Notes: generated from the letters alone by a model not told the origin. Shown: positions 11,280 through 21,225, numbered from the stretch's first letter. The stretch is 64,000 nucleotides of DNA from Neocallimastix lanati (nom. inval.) (GCA_016946835.1 JACVTC010000121.1:342501-406500); one strand, 5' to 3'. Numbers and translations are program-made.

Positions 11280-14200
11280 ATGGAAATCCAATTTATAAGA
11301 AATAAGAATTTCATTCTAAGAGGTTCAAAGTGCCACGGTATACCAATGGAGAATACGAAACTACTCTTTATCCGCGGACTTCGATCTTGGCCAGAAATCA
11401 AAATGAGAAGACATTTAAAGAAAACTCTGAATGAATTAAATGATAAGGTTTTATCAGTTAAACGTATTGCTAATTTTAATGATGCATTCTTTAAAATTAA
11501 AATAGTAGGTAATGAAGAAGAATTAACATCTATTACTGATTGTATTGTTAATAGTTTCAAACGTGCTTCAATTAACGTTATTAATTGTAGCAAAAGGAAT
11601 CATAAATACAGTTTTTCTTCACTCAAAAGGAAACATTTTGCCTTATCAGAAAAAGTGAATTCATCTTATAATATCAACTTATTCACTACTTCAAATTCAA
11701 ATGCAGATTCAAGTCAAAATTCAAATTCAAGTTCAAATACAGATTCATGTTCAAGTTCAAGTACAAGCTCAAGTTCAAGTTCAAGTACAAGTTCAAGTAC
11801 AAGCTCAAGTTCAAGTTCAAGTACAAGTTTAAGTACAAGTTCAAGTACAGGTTCAAGTTCAAGTTCAAGTCCAAGTTCAAGTACAATTTCAAGTTCAAGT
11901 TCAAGTACAAGTTCAAGTACAAGTTCAAGTTCAAGTTCAAGTTCAAGTACAAGTTCAAGTTCAATTTCAAATTTATGTTTAAATTCAGTTTCAAGCTCAG
12001 ATTCAAATTCAAATTTCAGTTCAATCAATTATAATAATTCCAATAATATTAATAACACTCATATTAATAATAATACAGTTAAAGAATTTTCTCTATGTGT
12101 CAGTTGGAATACTAATGGATGGAACTTTGATAAAAAAGACAGTGTTGAATTCTTTATTTCAATGTACAAACCACTTTTCTTATGCTTTCAGGAAACAGGA
12201 AATGGTTCAGGTTCTAGCAGTAAATATCCATGTCGAGTATCATTAAAAAACTACAAACATTTCTTCAAAAAAGCTAATAATGAAATTCCCGGTAAAAGAG
12301 GTCTTTATATTGGGTTTCATAATTCTTGTCAAGCCTCTCTTGAAAACAACACTTATGAGTATATTATTTCCTTGTATACTTATAATTTTTGGAATTTCAC
12401 TAAATGTTCTATTGGTAATGTGTACGTACCTCATAGTGGCCATAGCCTTCATGCTAGAGCTGCTAGAATTGAAATTTTGTCTTGGTTAAATAGTCACTCT
12501 TCTCATCCTTCAATGTTGGTTGGTGATTTTAATTTACCTACTGAGAAATTAGGTAATTTGCTCTCTAAATTTAGTAATTGGAAAATTCTTCCCTTATGGG
12601 GCTCCCCAATTTCATGGAGTAGAGGTAATAGAGAATCTGATATAGATCATGCGATTGTCAATGATCATATGTTAGATTTACTTTCATATGGTACTTTTAT
12701 TGACTTTCCCCCCATTTCGGATCATAAACCTTTATTAATAAAAGGTAAATGTTTTTCATCAGTTAATTCAGATAATTCTTTCTCTCTGCCTAAAAAGACA
12801 GTTAAATGGGATAGATTAAAATGTATAAATGAAAAAGAATCAATTTTTGACAACAACTATTTTAGTGTATTAGAGGAAGTGATTCCAGATCCTAATATTA
12901 GTATTGATGATATTTCAAAGAAATTTATTTCAACTTCATTCAATATTGCTAAGGAACTTAATATCACGTCAATTTCAGAAGTTCGAAAATCTTTTTTTCA
13001 TATGTCGCAGAAAATATTTAATTTGCAAAAACTCAAAATGAAATTATATAAATCCATTAAAAGAAGAGGTTCTTATCATAATTTAGATGAATTTGAAGAA
13101 TTAATTGATAAATATAATAGAATGTGCAAAATTATTCATCATATGTGTAATATTTATAGGAAAACTGAATACCAACATTGGATCAATACAGGATGTGAAT
13201 ATATGAAATCTCATAACCCTAAGAAAGCTTGGAAATGGCTTAAAACAACAGCAAAAGTAGATAAATTTAAAAATATGTCAAATTCTCCTGTAAAGGACAA
13301 AAATGGTAAACTAGCTACTTCTACTAAAGAACAGTTAGAAGTATGGCACAATCACTATAAAAAACTTGCTTCAAGCCATTCTGATATCAATAGTGCATTA
13401 ATCGAATTGTATAATAAATTTTCTAATGGAACAATTAGGTATACGAGACACAATGAATGGGATATAAATCAAGACATCAGTATAGAAGAAATTAGAGAAG
13501 CAATTTTGGCTACTCCAAATTTTAAAGCTTCAGGCCCGGATGGAATTCCTATTGAATTTTATAAAGCTTTAATTCCTCCGGATGACGAAAATTCAGTAAA
13601 TAATTCTTCTTCTGGTTTAAATTGTTTACAGAAGATATACTCAAGAATTTGGAATGGAGAATTTCCTAGCTCATGGAATGAAGCAAGTATTATATCTATT
13701 CCTAAAAAAGGAGATGATCTATCTGATTGTGACAATTATCGAGGTATCTCTCTGATTAACAATGGTATTAAACTCATTTCGAAAATAGTCTCCAAAAGAA
13801 TTTCAGAATATGGACTTAAAAATAATTTTATTAGGCCAGAGCAATTTGGATTTCGTACTAAAGAAGAATGTGTTAGTTTATTTATTTCAATTCGAGAAAT
13901 TTGTCAAAGGCGTAAAAATGATAATAAAGAAACTTACCTAGCTTTTCTAGATTTAAAAAAGGCATATGATTCTGTTCCAATAGGTAATATTTTATATAAA
14001 TTAGATGCTTTAGGTATTAGAGGTAAATGTTATCAATTTATAAAAAATCTATATTTGACATCCAAAGCTAGTGTTAAAATTGATGATCAATATTCGGAAT
14101 CTTTTAATATTATGAAAGGAGTTAGACAAGGTTGTCCACTATCACCAATTCTTTTCAATCTTTTTATTAATGACATTTTTAATGATGTTTCAGAACTTGG

Positions 14201-15749
14201 AATTCCTTTAGGCGAATCTAGATGTTGTGGTGGACTCTTTGCAGATGATATTGTTCTATGCGCACCGTCAAGAACTAAGTTGAAAAAAATGCTTAAGAAG
14301 GTAAATGAATGGGCTAAATTTAATATGATGAATTTTGGAATTAATAAGTGTGCAACGATGGTGATTCGACCAGACACACCTCTTTTTCAAAATAAAAGAG
14401 ATCCTACTTTTTATCTTGCTGGTCAACCAATTCCAATAACTAAATGTTATACCTATTTAGGTATACCATTTGATAAAAGCTTATCATTGAAACCTATTAT
14501 TAAATTACTTAACTCTAAAGTAACTAAAGCTCTCTTTTCTGTTAGTAAATTTCTTTCAAATTCCAAAATTCCTATTCCATTTAAGAAGATTATAATTAAC
14601 TCTTATGTACTTAGTAAAGTCTCTTACTTTGCACCTTTACTTGGTTCGAATAAAACGAGAACAAATAATACTCAGAAATTAATTAATAAAGGATTAAGAT
14701 GGATTGCAGGTATACAAAAAGCCAAATCATTTATTAATGTATATTCTATTTCAAAAGATTTACATATTCCTCCATTGTCAGCTAAGTGTGCTTTGTCTCA
14801 GGTCAAATGTTTTGATAAATGGAAAAATTCAAATTGTATTATTTCCTATTTAGTTAATAATATTCCAAAATCTAGAAAATATACATGGACAAAAGAAAGT
14901 AGAACTCTTAAACGTAAACTAGAGAAAAGAGGTAATAACGATAATAAAATCAAGGATTTTTATTGGAAAAGAGATATGAAAATCAATTCTATTAAAGCTG
15001 AGTTTTATGACAAAAACAAATTCGAAGAAACATCAAAATTTATAAAACTTTGTTATGACTATCCTGATCTTTCATATGGTTTCTATTGGCTATTGAGAGC
15101 ACGAAGCGGATATAGATTAGATGCTAGAATTGCTAAAGCTGCAAAAATAGTGGACCAAATGTGTCCTAATTTTTGTCCCTGTTGTAAAAGTAATAAACAA
15201 TGGATAAGTCATTGGTTAATTGATTGTCCCTTTTTCAATCATACTCGTAGTAAAGTTAATGATAAAATTTTATTTTTATATAATGCTTTTTACCGTGGCA
15301 ACCTAACAAATGATATTGTTAATAGTAATAATGATAATAGTAATAGTAATAATAGTAATAGTTATAATAGTAATAATAATATTAGTAATAGTATTTTTAG
15401 TAATGTTAGTAATAGTATTGAAAATAATGTGTATATTGATTCTAGTGTGTGTGAAAAAGTGTTTAATTTCCTTCTTGGAGGTCGAAGTATTAATAACAGT
15501 ACAAGGGAATGGAAGGATCTATTTAAGTGCCAGATGAAATCAGGTGCTTATTCTGATACTCCGTTCTTAGTGGTTACTGCGGCACTTCTCCAATCGATTA
15601 TACCTATTGCTATTGGCCAGCAATGGTCTTTATTCAATAGGTTCAAATCGAATCGTACTACTACTACCAAGAGCGTCAATGCTGAAGAAACAGTAAGACA
15701 GGCCAGCAGGGCTAGCGCAACCAATGAAGATCATAATTTTGTATCTTAA
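11280..15749 (+). CDS. LINE-A polyprotein: APE endonuclease and reverse transcriptase
   Basis: 1489 aa, uninterrupted. Residues ~20-105 form a small alpha/beta, RRM-like domain (LLFIRGLRSW) also found in LINE-B and LINE-C. Residues ~140-250 are a Ser/Thr low-complexity stretch. From ~268 to 485 is an apurinic endonuclease-like (EEP) domain with CVSWNTNGW, QETG, GDFN, DIDHAIV and SDHKP. The reverse transcriptase follows at ~740-1130, with SIPKKG, NYRGISLIN, AFLDLKKAYDSV, RQGCPLSP and FADD (987-990). After an Asn-rich linker, a C-terminal CCHC-like knuckle starts at C1295 (CPNFCPCC...HWLIDC). The tail contains TTKSVNAEE. Role: nick target DNA and copy element RNA by target-primed reverse transcription. 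No separate ORF1 was seen, so the N-terminal domain and knuckle may supply RNA binding. Clade not assigned. Confidence 0.93.
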   Translation: MEIQFIRNKNFILRGSKCHGIPMENTKLLFIRGLRSWPEIKMRRHLKKTLNELNDKVLSVKRIANFNDAFFKIKIVGNEEELTSITDCIVNSFKRASINVINCSKRNHKYSFSSLKRKHFALSEKVNSSYNINLFTTSNSNADSSQNSNSSSNTDSCSSSSTSSSSSSSTSSSTSSSSSSSTSLSTSSSTGSSSSSSPSSSTISSSSSSTSSSTSSSSSSSSSTSSSSISNLCLNSVSSSDSNSNFSSINYNNSNNINNTHINNNTVKEFSLCVSWNTNGWNFDKKDSVEFFISMYKPLFLCFQETGNGSGSSSKYPCRVSLKNYKHFFKKANNEIPGKRGLYIGFHNSCQASLENNTYEYIISLYTYNFWNFTKCSIGNVYVPHSGHSLHARAARIEILSWLNSHSSHPSMLVGDFNLPTEKLGNLLSKFSNWKILPLWGSPISWSRGNRESDIDHAIVNDHMLDLLSYGTFIDFPPISDHKPLLIKGKCFSSVNSDNSFSLPKKTVKWDRLKCINEKESIFDNNYFSVLEEVIPDPNISIDDISKKFISTSFNIAKELNITSISEVRKSFFHMSQKIFNLQKLKMKLYKSIKRRGSYHNLDEFEELIDKYNRMCKIIHHMCNIYRKTEYQHWINTGCEYMKSHNPKKAWKWLKTTAKVDKFKNMSNSPVKDKNGKLATSTKEQLEVWHNHYKKLASSHSDINSALIELYNKFSNGTIRYTRHNEWDINQDISIEEIREAILATPNFKASGPDGIPIEFYKALIPPDDENSVNNSSSGLNCLQKIYSRIWNGEFPSSWNEASIISIPKKGDDLSDCDNYRGISLINNGIKLISKIVSKRISEYGLKNNFIRPEQFGFRTKEECVSLFISIREICQRRKNDNKETYLAFLDLKKAYDSVPIGNILYKLDALGIRGKCYQFIKNLYLTSKASVKIDDQYSESFNIMKGVRQGCPLSPILFNLFINDIFNDVSELGIPLGESRCCGGLFADDIVLCAPSRTKLKKMLKKVNEWAKFNMMNFGINKCATMVIRPDTPLFQNKRDPTFYLAGQPIPITKCYTYLGIPFDKSLSLKPIIKLLNSKVTKALFSVSKFLSNSKIPIPFKKIIINSYVLSKVSYFAPLLGSNKTRTNNTQKLINKGLRWIAGIQKAKSFINVYSISKDLHIPPLSAKCALSQVKCFDKWKNSNCIISYLVNNIPKSRKYTWTKESRTLKRKLEKRGNNDNKIKDFYWKRDMKINSIKAEFYDKNKFEETSKFIKLCYDYPDLSYGFYWLLRARSGYRLDARIAKAAKIVDQMCPNFCPCCKSNKQWISHWLIDCPFFNHTRSKVNDKILFLYNAFYRGNLTNDIVNSNNDNSNSNNSNSYNSNNNISNSIFSNVSNSIENNVYIDSSVCEKVFNFLLGGRSINNSTREWKDLFKCQMKSGAYSDTPFLVVTAALLQSIIPIAIGQQWSLFNRFKSNRTTTTKSVNAEETVRQASRASATNEDHNFVS
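11694..11992 (+). repeat. Ser/Thr-coding hexamer repeat inside the LINE-A ORF
   Basis: Runs of TCAAGT and TCAAGTACAAGT encode a Ser-rich linker between the N-terminal domain and the endonuclease. All long open frames on the opposite strand and in shifted frames here are by-products of the repeat. LINE-B and LINE-C have no such expansion at this place. Confidence 0.9.
15306..15420 (+). repeat. Asn/Ser-coding minisatellite in the LINE-A C-terminus
   Basis: Repeats of AATAGT and AATAATAGT encode an Asn/Ser linker between the zinc knuckle and the conserved FNFLLGGRS segment. The same place holds a strongly expanded 15-nt repeat in the truncated copies at 22436-22736 and 28440-28640, so it is a length hot spot. 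Confidence 0.9.
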
Positions 15750-15804
15750 AATTATGATTAACATTGCGAAGTCAAAGTTAATTATTATACTTCAGTATAA
15801 TAAT
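15730..15804 (+). promoter_or_regulatory. Two tandem hairpins at the ORF end and 3' UTR of LINE-A
   Basis: Hairpin 1: 15730-15740 pairs with 15748-15758 (11 bp, 7-nt loop) and covers the stop codon at 15747-15749. Hairpin 2: ATTATTATAC (15781-15790) pairs perfectly with 15795-15804 around TTCA. In copy A3 (28970-29040) hairpin 1 is identical. Hairpin 2 has changed in sequence but still pairs through a G-U wobble, apart from one extra A. LINE reverse transcriptases recognise 3' UTR structure, so these are candidate recognition elements. Confidence 0.7.
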
Positions 15805-16003
15805 GCCCTTGTGAAGTCTTACAAATATTAATTAAATGAAACTAGAATATATTATACCATTATTTTATTTTTATTTTGTGTTTTATTCTTTGTTTATTTT
15901 TTTATCTTTTTTTTTTATTATTTTATTACATGTATTTTATCAAATATTTAATTAATAAAGATGAAACAAGTTTGCTGCCGTTAAAAAAAAAAAAAAAAAA
16001 AAA

Positions 16004-16334
16004 TTTTTACTTTAGCATTATTTTCCCCAATGATGTGGACTGTTTTTCCAGGTCCATGGAGGGTTGATGGAAAAGGAATAACCTATATCAGGTGTACTAA
16101 TTACAGCTTTCTGTGATTCTGATGATAATCGATGGTTATCCTTTCTAAAGTGGCTTCTAGTACGAAGAGTGAAAACTGGAATACTGGAAGACTGTAGAAA
16201 GTGAACCTGATGTTTTATATTGTTTTAAACTGGATATGTAGTAACATTGGAGTTGTATAATTAATAATATCATGTAGTTTCTACATATTATCATTGTAAT
16301 GAATCTATTGTATTTTTTACTTTAGCATTATTTT
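16004..16334 (+). repeat. 21-bp direct repeat bracketing the LINE-B 5' module
   Basis: The same 21 bases (TTTTT, ACTTTAGCATTA, TTTT) occur at 16004-16024 and 16314-16334. They bracket a 289-bp segment (16025-16313) that contains the 201-bp block shared with LINE-A. This looks like a target-site duplication around a separately inserted module, or the scar of a tandem duplication of the LINE-B 5' end. Confidence 0.75.
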
Positions 16335-16950
16335 GTATATGTATTTTTCTATAGTATTATTTATACTTTCATGTAGCTATTGTAAAATGGAAATGTAGGA
16401 GATTGATTCACTCCAAAGCTTGTGTTTAAGACATTATTTAACGGATGGGAATCTTTTTTATAGTCTTTCTCTACTAATATTTTTTCTTTTTAAATATACT
16501 TTTAGCTAATTTATGATTATTCAACAGAAAATTTTTAACATCTTAAAGCGCTTTATTAATTGAAAGAATTACAATCATTCAAAAGATAAAAAGAAACAAT
16601 TATTCATTTTTACAGTATATACAAGTAATTTTGTATCAATAAATTACTAACCCTTGAGTAAATTTATAAATATTATATCAGTTATACAGGATAAAATCAA
16701 TTATTTACAAAATCTAAAATCTATTCAATCATCAAGAACAATTTTATATTTCAAGCTTTCAAATATTCAACACCAATATTTTTTTTTTTTTACTATTTAA
16801 AGAGAATTTACTTTCTCTTTTATTTTTTAATTTATTTTATTACATATATATATATAAAAAAAAAAAAAAAATTTTTTTTATCTATTTTTTTATTATTTTT
16901 ATTATTTTTATTTTATTCTTCTTTTATTTTATTTTTTAGGCTTTCTTGAT

Positions 16951-19900
16951 ATGGATAATACTTCTTCAAATTCAGCAACTATACCTGTTTTGCGACATGG
17001 TCTTCAAAGATACGATATTCAGAATAAAGATTTCATTCTTATCTTTATTCATGATCTTCAATCATGGTCTGTTAGTAAACTTTGGGAATTTCTTAGTAAA
17101 CGTATTTCCAATTGCAATGAAATAGTTCATGGAATTATAAAAACACACACACCTAATATGGAAAATTACTTCATTTTAAGGATAAACTATGATAAACCCA
17201 CTTATTACCTAAATATTTTATTTCTTCTTACCCATTGCCTTCCAATCAATAAAATTAATTGGATCCAAACCGACAAAATCAGAACTTTCAGTGAAGTTAA
17301 GAAATTTAACAACAAATTTTCTTCTTTTGAAACTAAATCAATGGCTAAAGATTTTCTTTATAGTAATATTTATTCACCGTCTACTCAGTTCTTTAATCTT
17401 TGTGTCAGTTGGAACATTAATGGATGGAATGATGAAAAACGTGATGGTATTAGATACTTTAATGAAATTTTTAAACCCATCTGTATTTGCTTGCAAGAGG
17501 TCGGTAATAGCCAATACCTTAATGTACATTCAAATAATTACCCATTTCTTTGTCACTATAATACAATTTTACGTAAAGCTGATCCAAATATACCCGGTAT
17601 GAGAGGTCTTAGTATAAGTGTACATCGTTCTTGTTCATTTTCTCCTGATCCCTTTGAATATAAGTATATCATTTCTGTCAACATTACTTCTTTTTGGGGA
17701 ATTAAATGCACTATTGGTAATATTTATGTTCCTACGGTCACTCATAAGGAAGAAAGAAAGAGAGCCTTTTCAGAAATTACTAATTGGATAAAGAAGCATA
17801 CTAATACACCTTCTATTCTTGTAGGTGACTTTAATATGTCTAAATCCCAATTAGATAGTTTACTTAATAAATCATCTTATCAGTGGTTCACTAAAAACTT
17901 ATCAGGTCTCGATTTCACATGGGCTCGGGATGGTAGATCGTCTTGTATTGATCATGTTTTATTTAATTGTAAAATGAAGGAATACATTAATAAGGTTTCT
18001 GTTTGTAGTACATTCAATGATATATCTGACCACTTCCCTCTTATCCTTTCCTGTAAGAAAGATGACTCAGAAGGTTTTCGTGCTCCTACTCCTTCTAGAA
18101 GATTCAAGTGGTCCCAACGCATGTGTAATGAAAAGCATAATGAAATATTCTCAAGTAACTACTTCTCAATTCTTCTTAATGAATTTGATGATAATAAAGA
18201 ATTAAGTTCTAATGAAATGGTCAATAAATTTATAGAAACAGCTAATAAAGTTGGTGATAAAGTTCATGCTAGAGTTCCTTGTGATCTTAAAGGATCAGCT
18301 TTCCACTGCCCTTATTATATCAAGAAACTTTCTCATGAAAAGCATGTTGCATTTAATGAAATCAAAAATTTTTCTTTAGGTTCTAATCTTGAAAACCTTG
18401 ATGAATTTTTAAATTTGCTTCGTGAGTATAAAAATATATGTGGTAAAGTTAGGTCAATTAAGTTTTCTATTAAATCAAAACAATTTCATCAGTCAATAGA
18501 ATCTGCATGTAATGATTTTAGTAATAAAAATGCTAGGAGTGCTTGGTTAAAATTAAAGAAGCTATCTCGCCCTATGTACTCTAATTCTATTTCGTCAAGT
18601 GTTTTAAAGGACAAGCAGGGTAACTTTTTATTTTCTCATTCGGATCAATTAAATCGATTTGCTGAACATTACAGTGAACTAGCTTCTGATGTTACTCAAC
18701 ACAGTTTGGATAATGAATACTGGGTAAGTTTATTTGGAGCTAATCCTAATAATAATCTTACTTGGGATATTAATGATTCTATTACTATGGAAGAAATTCA
18801 AAACACTGTGCTTGAAATGAAAAATAATAAAGCTCCTGGACCCGATGGTATTCCGATTGAATTTTTTAAAGCCTTCTTTAGTAAATCTGATTTATCCGAT
18901 AATCAAGATGATTCTTCAGATGATCACTACTCTAAGTGTGCTAAATGTTTACTTTCATTATTTAACAAAATCTGGGATGGTGATTTCCCTGAAGAGTGGA
19001 ATTCGGCTTCTATAATATCAATTCCAAAAAAAGGAGATCTTTCGGATTGTAATAATTATATTGGTATTTCTCTTATTAATGTTGGCTTAAAAATTATTTC
19101 AAAGATTGTTACTAATAGAATTGCTAAATATGCCCTTGAACATAAATTTGTTAGACCTGAACAATTTGGATTTAGAAATAAAGAAGAATGCATAAGTTTG
19201 TATATTTCAATTAGAGAGATATGTCAAAGAAGAAAATTTAAAGGAAATTTTACTTATCTTGCTTTTCTCGATCTTAAAAAAGCCTATGATTCAGTTCCTA
19301 TCTTTAATATTTTGACCAAATTATATAACTTAGGAATTAGAGATAAATGTCATCTGTTTTTAAAGAATCTTTATCTATCCTCTAAAGCTCGTGCTTTTTT
19401 TAATGGTAATCTCTCAGAAGAATTTTCGATTAATCGTGGTGTTAGACAAGGATGCCCTCTATCTCCTATTTTATTCAATTTGTTCATTAATGATATACTG
19501 GATAATTGTGATAAGTATGGTGTATATTTAGATTCTCAATATTGTTGTGGTGGACTTTTTGCGGATGATATTGTTTTAGTTGCTCCATCTAAACAAGCTC
19601 TTAAGAAAATTTTGAATAAAGTTCATGAATGGGCTATTAAAAATGAAATGACTTTTGGAATTAATAAGTGTGCTACTCTTGTTGTAAAACCGATTAACTT
19701 TGTTAAACCGATAAATTATGAAGATCCATCTTTCTTTATTGGTAGTAAAAAATTACCTAAAACTGACAACTATACCTATCTTGGTATTCCTTTTGATGAA
19801 TCTTTATCACTGAAACCTATACAATCCAAATTAAACAGTAATTTAAATGTCAAGTTAAATTTGTACTTTCGATTTCTTATTAATAAATCTGTTCCTCTCC

Positions 19901-20874
19901 CATTGAAGAAATATGTTTTAATTTCGTTTATTCTTAGTCTTGTTATATATTATGCTCCTCTCTTTGGTTCAAATAAGAGCAGATGTTCTAAAGCTCAAAA
20001 AATTATTAATAGAGGACTTTATTGGAGTTATGGATTTAAATCTCGCAATTCTTCTGTTAGTCTCTATAATATTACTCGTGAATTGAGAATACCTCCTCTT
20101 TCAGCTGTCTGTGCTATATCTCAATTACGTTGCTTTAGAAAATGGAAAAACTCATCATGTATTATTAATCATCTCACTAATAATATTCCTACTATGTCAC
20201 ATTATTCATGGACTAAAGAATCAAGGACTTTGGATAAGAAATTAAATGATAAGAAAACAAGTGAAATAAAAAAGTTTTATTGGGAAAGAGATGTCTTCAA
20301 ACCTTCAAAAGCTAAAAAAGCAATTATTTACAAGGAGAATGATTTTGGATTTATTTCAGAAATCAGAAACTTAACATTTCAATATCCTAAGTATCAATTG
20401 GGATTCTTTTGGATTTCTCGTATTAGGTGTGGTTTTAAATTCGACATTAGTATTTCCATTAAAAGAAAAATCGTCTCAGAAGATTGCCCTAAATGTTGCC
20501 CTTGTTGTGGTGTTAGTATACCTAGCTTTTCTCACTGGATCTTTGCCTGTAAAGAATTGGAAAATTACAGAAATAAATCTTTACCTTTTCTAGATGATCT
20601 CTTTTTGAAGTTTGCATTGATAATTGAACAAAAATCCTTGGATGTTTCTTTAGATTCAGAAAAGGATTATGATAATAATATTTATTATTATATATTGAGT
20701 GCACTTCTTGGTGGGCGTTCAATATATTCAAAAATTAAAGTTAATGATGGGGAACAAAGACAATTAGTTGACAATATTTTTAAACAAAGTTCAACTTCGT
20801 CAACTGTTCCGTATTTTGTGGGGATTGCGGAGTTTCTAACAAACGTAATACCATTAATTTGTCGATCTTTTTAG
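16951..20874 (+). CDS. LINE-B polyprotein: APE endonuclease and reverse transcriptase
   Basis: 1307 aa. An N-terminal RRM-like domain (LIFIHDLQSW, residues ~25-105) is followed by the EEP endonuclease from ~147 (CVSWNINGWN, QEVGN, GDFNMS, SDHFPL). The RT has SIPKKGDLSDC, AFLDLKKAYDSV, RQGCPLSP and FADD (870-873), and a CCHC-like knuckle starts at C1179 (CPKCCPCC...HWIFAC). It lacks the Ser and Asn repeats of LINE-A. Two oddities. The usually conserved Arg in NYRGISL is Ile here (NYIGISL), which could weaken the RT. The ORF stops at ICRSF after a five-T run, although a conserved C-terminal tail continues in the +1 frame (next entry). The core is open, but full activity is doubtful. Confidence 0.92.
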   Translation: MDNTSSNSATIPVLRHGLQRYDIQNKDFILIFIHDLQSWSVSKLWEFLSKRISNCNEIVHGIIKTHTPNMENYFILRINYDKPTYYLNILFLLTHCLPINKINWIQTDKIRTFSEVKKFNNKFSSFETKSMAKDFLYSNIYSPSTQFFNLCVSWNINGWNDEKRDGIRYFNEIFKPICICLQEVGNSQYLNVHSNNYPFLCHYNTILRKADPNIPGMRGLSISVHRSCSFSPDPFEYKYIISVNITSFWGIKCTIGNIYVPTVTHKEERKRAFSEITNWIKKHTNTPSILVGDFNMSKSQLDSLLNKSSYQWFTKNLSGLDFTWARDGRSSCIDHVLFNCKMKEYINKVSVCSTFNDISDHFPLILSCKKDDSEGFRAPTPSRRFKWSQRMCNEKHNEIFSSNYFSILLNEFDDNKELSSNEMVNKFIETANKVGDKVHARVPCDLKGSAFHCPYYIKKLSHEKHVAFNEIKNFSLGSNLENLDEFLNLLREYKNICGKVRSIKFSIKSKQFHQSIESACNDFSNKNARSAWLKLKKLSRPMYSNSISSSVLKDKQGNFLFSHSDQLNRFAEHYSELASDVTQHSLDNEYWVSLFGANPNNNLTWDINDSITMEEIQNTVLEMKNNKAPGPDGIPIEFFKAFFSKSDLSDNQDDSSDDHYSKCAKCLLSLFNKIWDGDFPEEWNSASIISIPKKGDLSDCNNYIGISLINVGLKIISKIVTNRIAKYALEHKFVRPEQFGFRNKEECISLYISIREICQRRKFKGNFTYLAFLDLKKAYDSVPIFNILTKLYNLGIRDKCHLFLKNLYLSSKARAFFNGNLSEEFSINRGVRQGCPLSPILFNLFINDILDNCDKYGVYLDSQYCCGGLFADDIVLVAPSKQALKKILNKVHEWAIKNEMTFGINKCATLVVKPINFVKPINYEDPSFFIGSKKLPKTDNYTYLGIPFDESLSLKPIQSKLNSNLNVKLNLYFRFLINKSVPLPLKKYVLISFILSLVIYYAPLFGSNKSRCSKAQKIINRGLYWSYGFKSRNSSVSLYNITRELRIPPLSAVCAISQLRCFRKWKNSSCIINHLTNNIPTMSHYSWTKESRTLDKKLNDKKTSEIKKFYWERDVFKPSKAKKAIIYKENDFGFISEIRNLTFQYPKYQLGFFWISRIRCGFKFDISISIKRKIVSEDCPKCCPCCGVSIPSFSHWIFACKELENYRNKSLPFLDDLFLKFALIIEQKSLDVSLDSEKDYDNNIYYYILSALLGGRSIYSKIKVNDGEQRQLVDNIFKQSSTSSTVPYFVGIAEFLTNVIPLICRSF

Positions 20875-21076
20875 TTTGATGATGAAATGATATTCCGTTG
20901 AATCTACCGTTACCAAGAGCGTCGACGTCGAAATGATAAGGCATGGATTTTCACCTCCAGATACAGATTCGATTGATAACACTAATACTGAAATTATTCC
21001 TCGCAATAATGGACGTGGTGTTATTATCGAGGAATGGGAAAAGTTAGAGGCTATTGCTTCTAACGCACTTTTATAA
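20875..21076 (+). pseudogene. Out-of-frame C-terminal tail of LINE-B
   Basis: Reading in the +1 frame relative to the main ORF gives STVTKSVDVEMIRHG, then an acidic region ending in SNALL and TAA (21074-21076). This matches the in-frame C-terminal tail of LINE-C (LSKSVDVVLIRH). It is cut off by the TAG at 20872-20874 after TTTTT and again by a TGA at 20888-20890. In the minus-strand copy at 54.3 kb the second stop is a Trp codon (TGG). In the copy at 37.6 kb the T run is one base shorter, restoring the frame. Confidence 0.8.
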
Positions 21077-21225
21077 TTTTATAATATATAATATTTTATT
21101 TCATGTATTTTATTTGTTATTTTTTCATTTAATTTCATGTAATTTTATTATTATTATAAATTAAATAAAGTTTTCTCTAAGTCTAAAAAAAAAAAAAAAA
21201 AAAAAAAAAATAATAATGCTCTTGT

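Larger units (their letters stand above)
10424..16003 (+). mobile_element. LINE-A: full-length APE-type non-LTR retrotransposon
   Basis: A single-ORF LINE of about 5.6 kb. It has a long structured 5' leader (10424-11279), one ORF with endonuclease and reverse transcriptase, a short 3' UTR with AATAAAG near 15955, and a poly(A) tail at 15983-16003. The 5' boundary is set where similarity to the LINE-B leader begins. No clear target-site duplication was found by eye. The ORF is uninterrupted, so this copy could be active. Truncated relatives lie at 21226-22904, 27793-27917 and 28064-29262. Confidence 0.9.
16025..21210 (+). mobile_element. LINE-B: near-full-length APE-type LINE
   Basis: The leader is 16025-16950, the ORF 16951-20874, and the 3' UTR ends AAATAAAG...GTCT with poly(A) at 21185-21210. 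It starts 21 bp after the poly(A) of LINE-A. The first 11 bases, CCCCAATGATG, also begin LINE-C (22906). Minus-strand truncated copies are at 37336-38564 and 54051-54682. Confidence 0.88.

Noticed and set aside
11686-12034. Leu/Asn-, Glu/Leu- and Lys/Phe-rich frames over the Ser repeat of LINE-A
   Set aside because: Artefacts of the hexamer repeat read in other frames.
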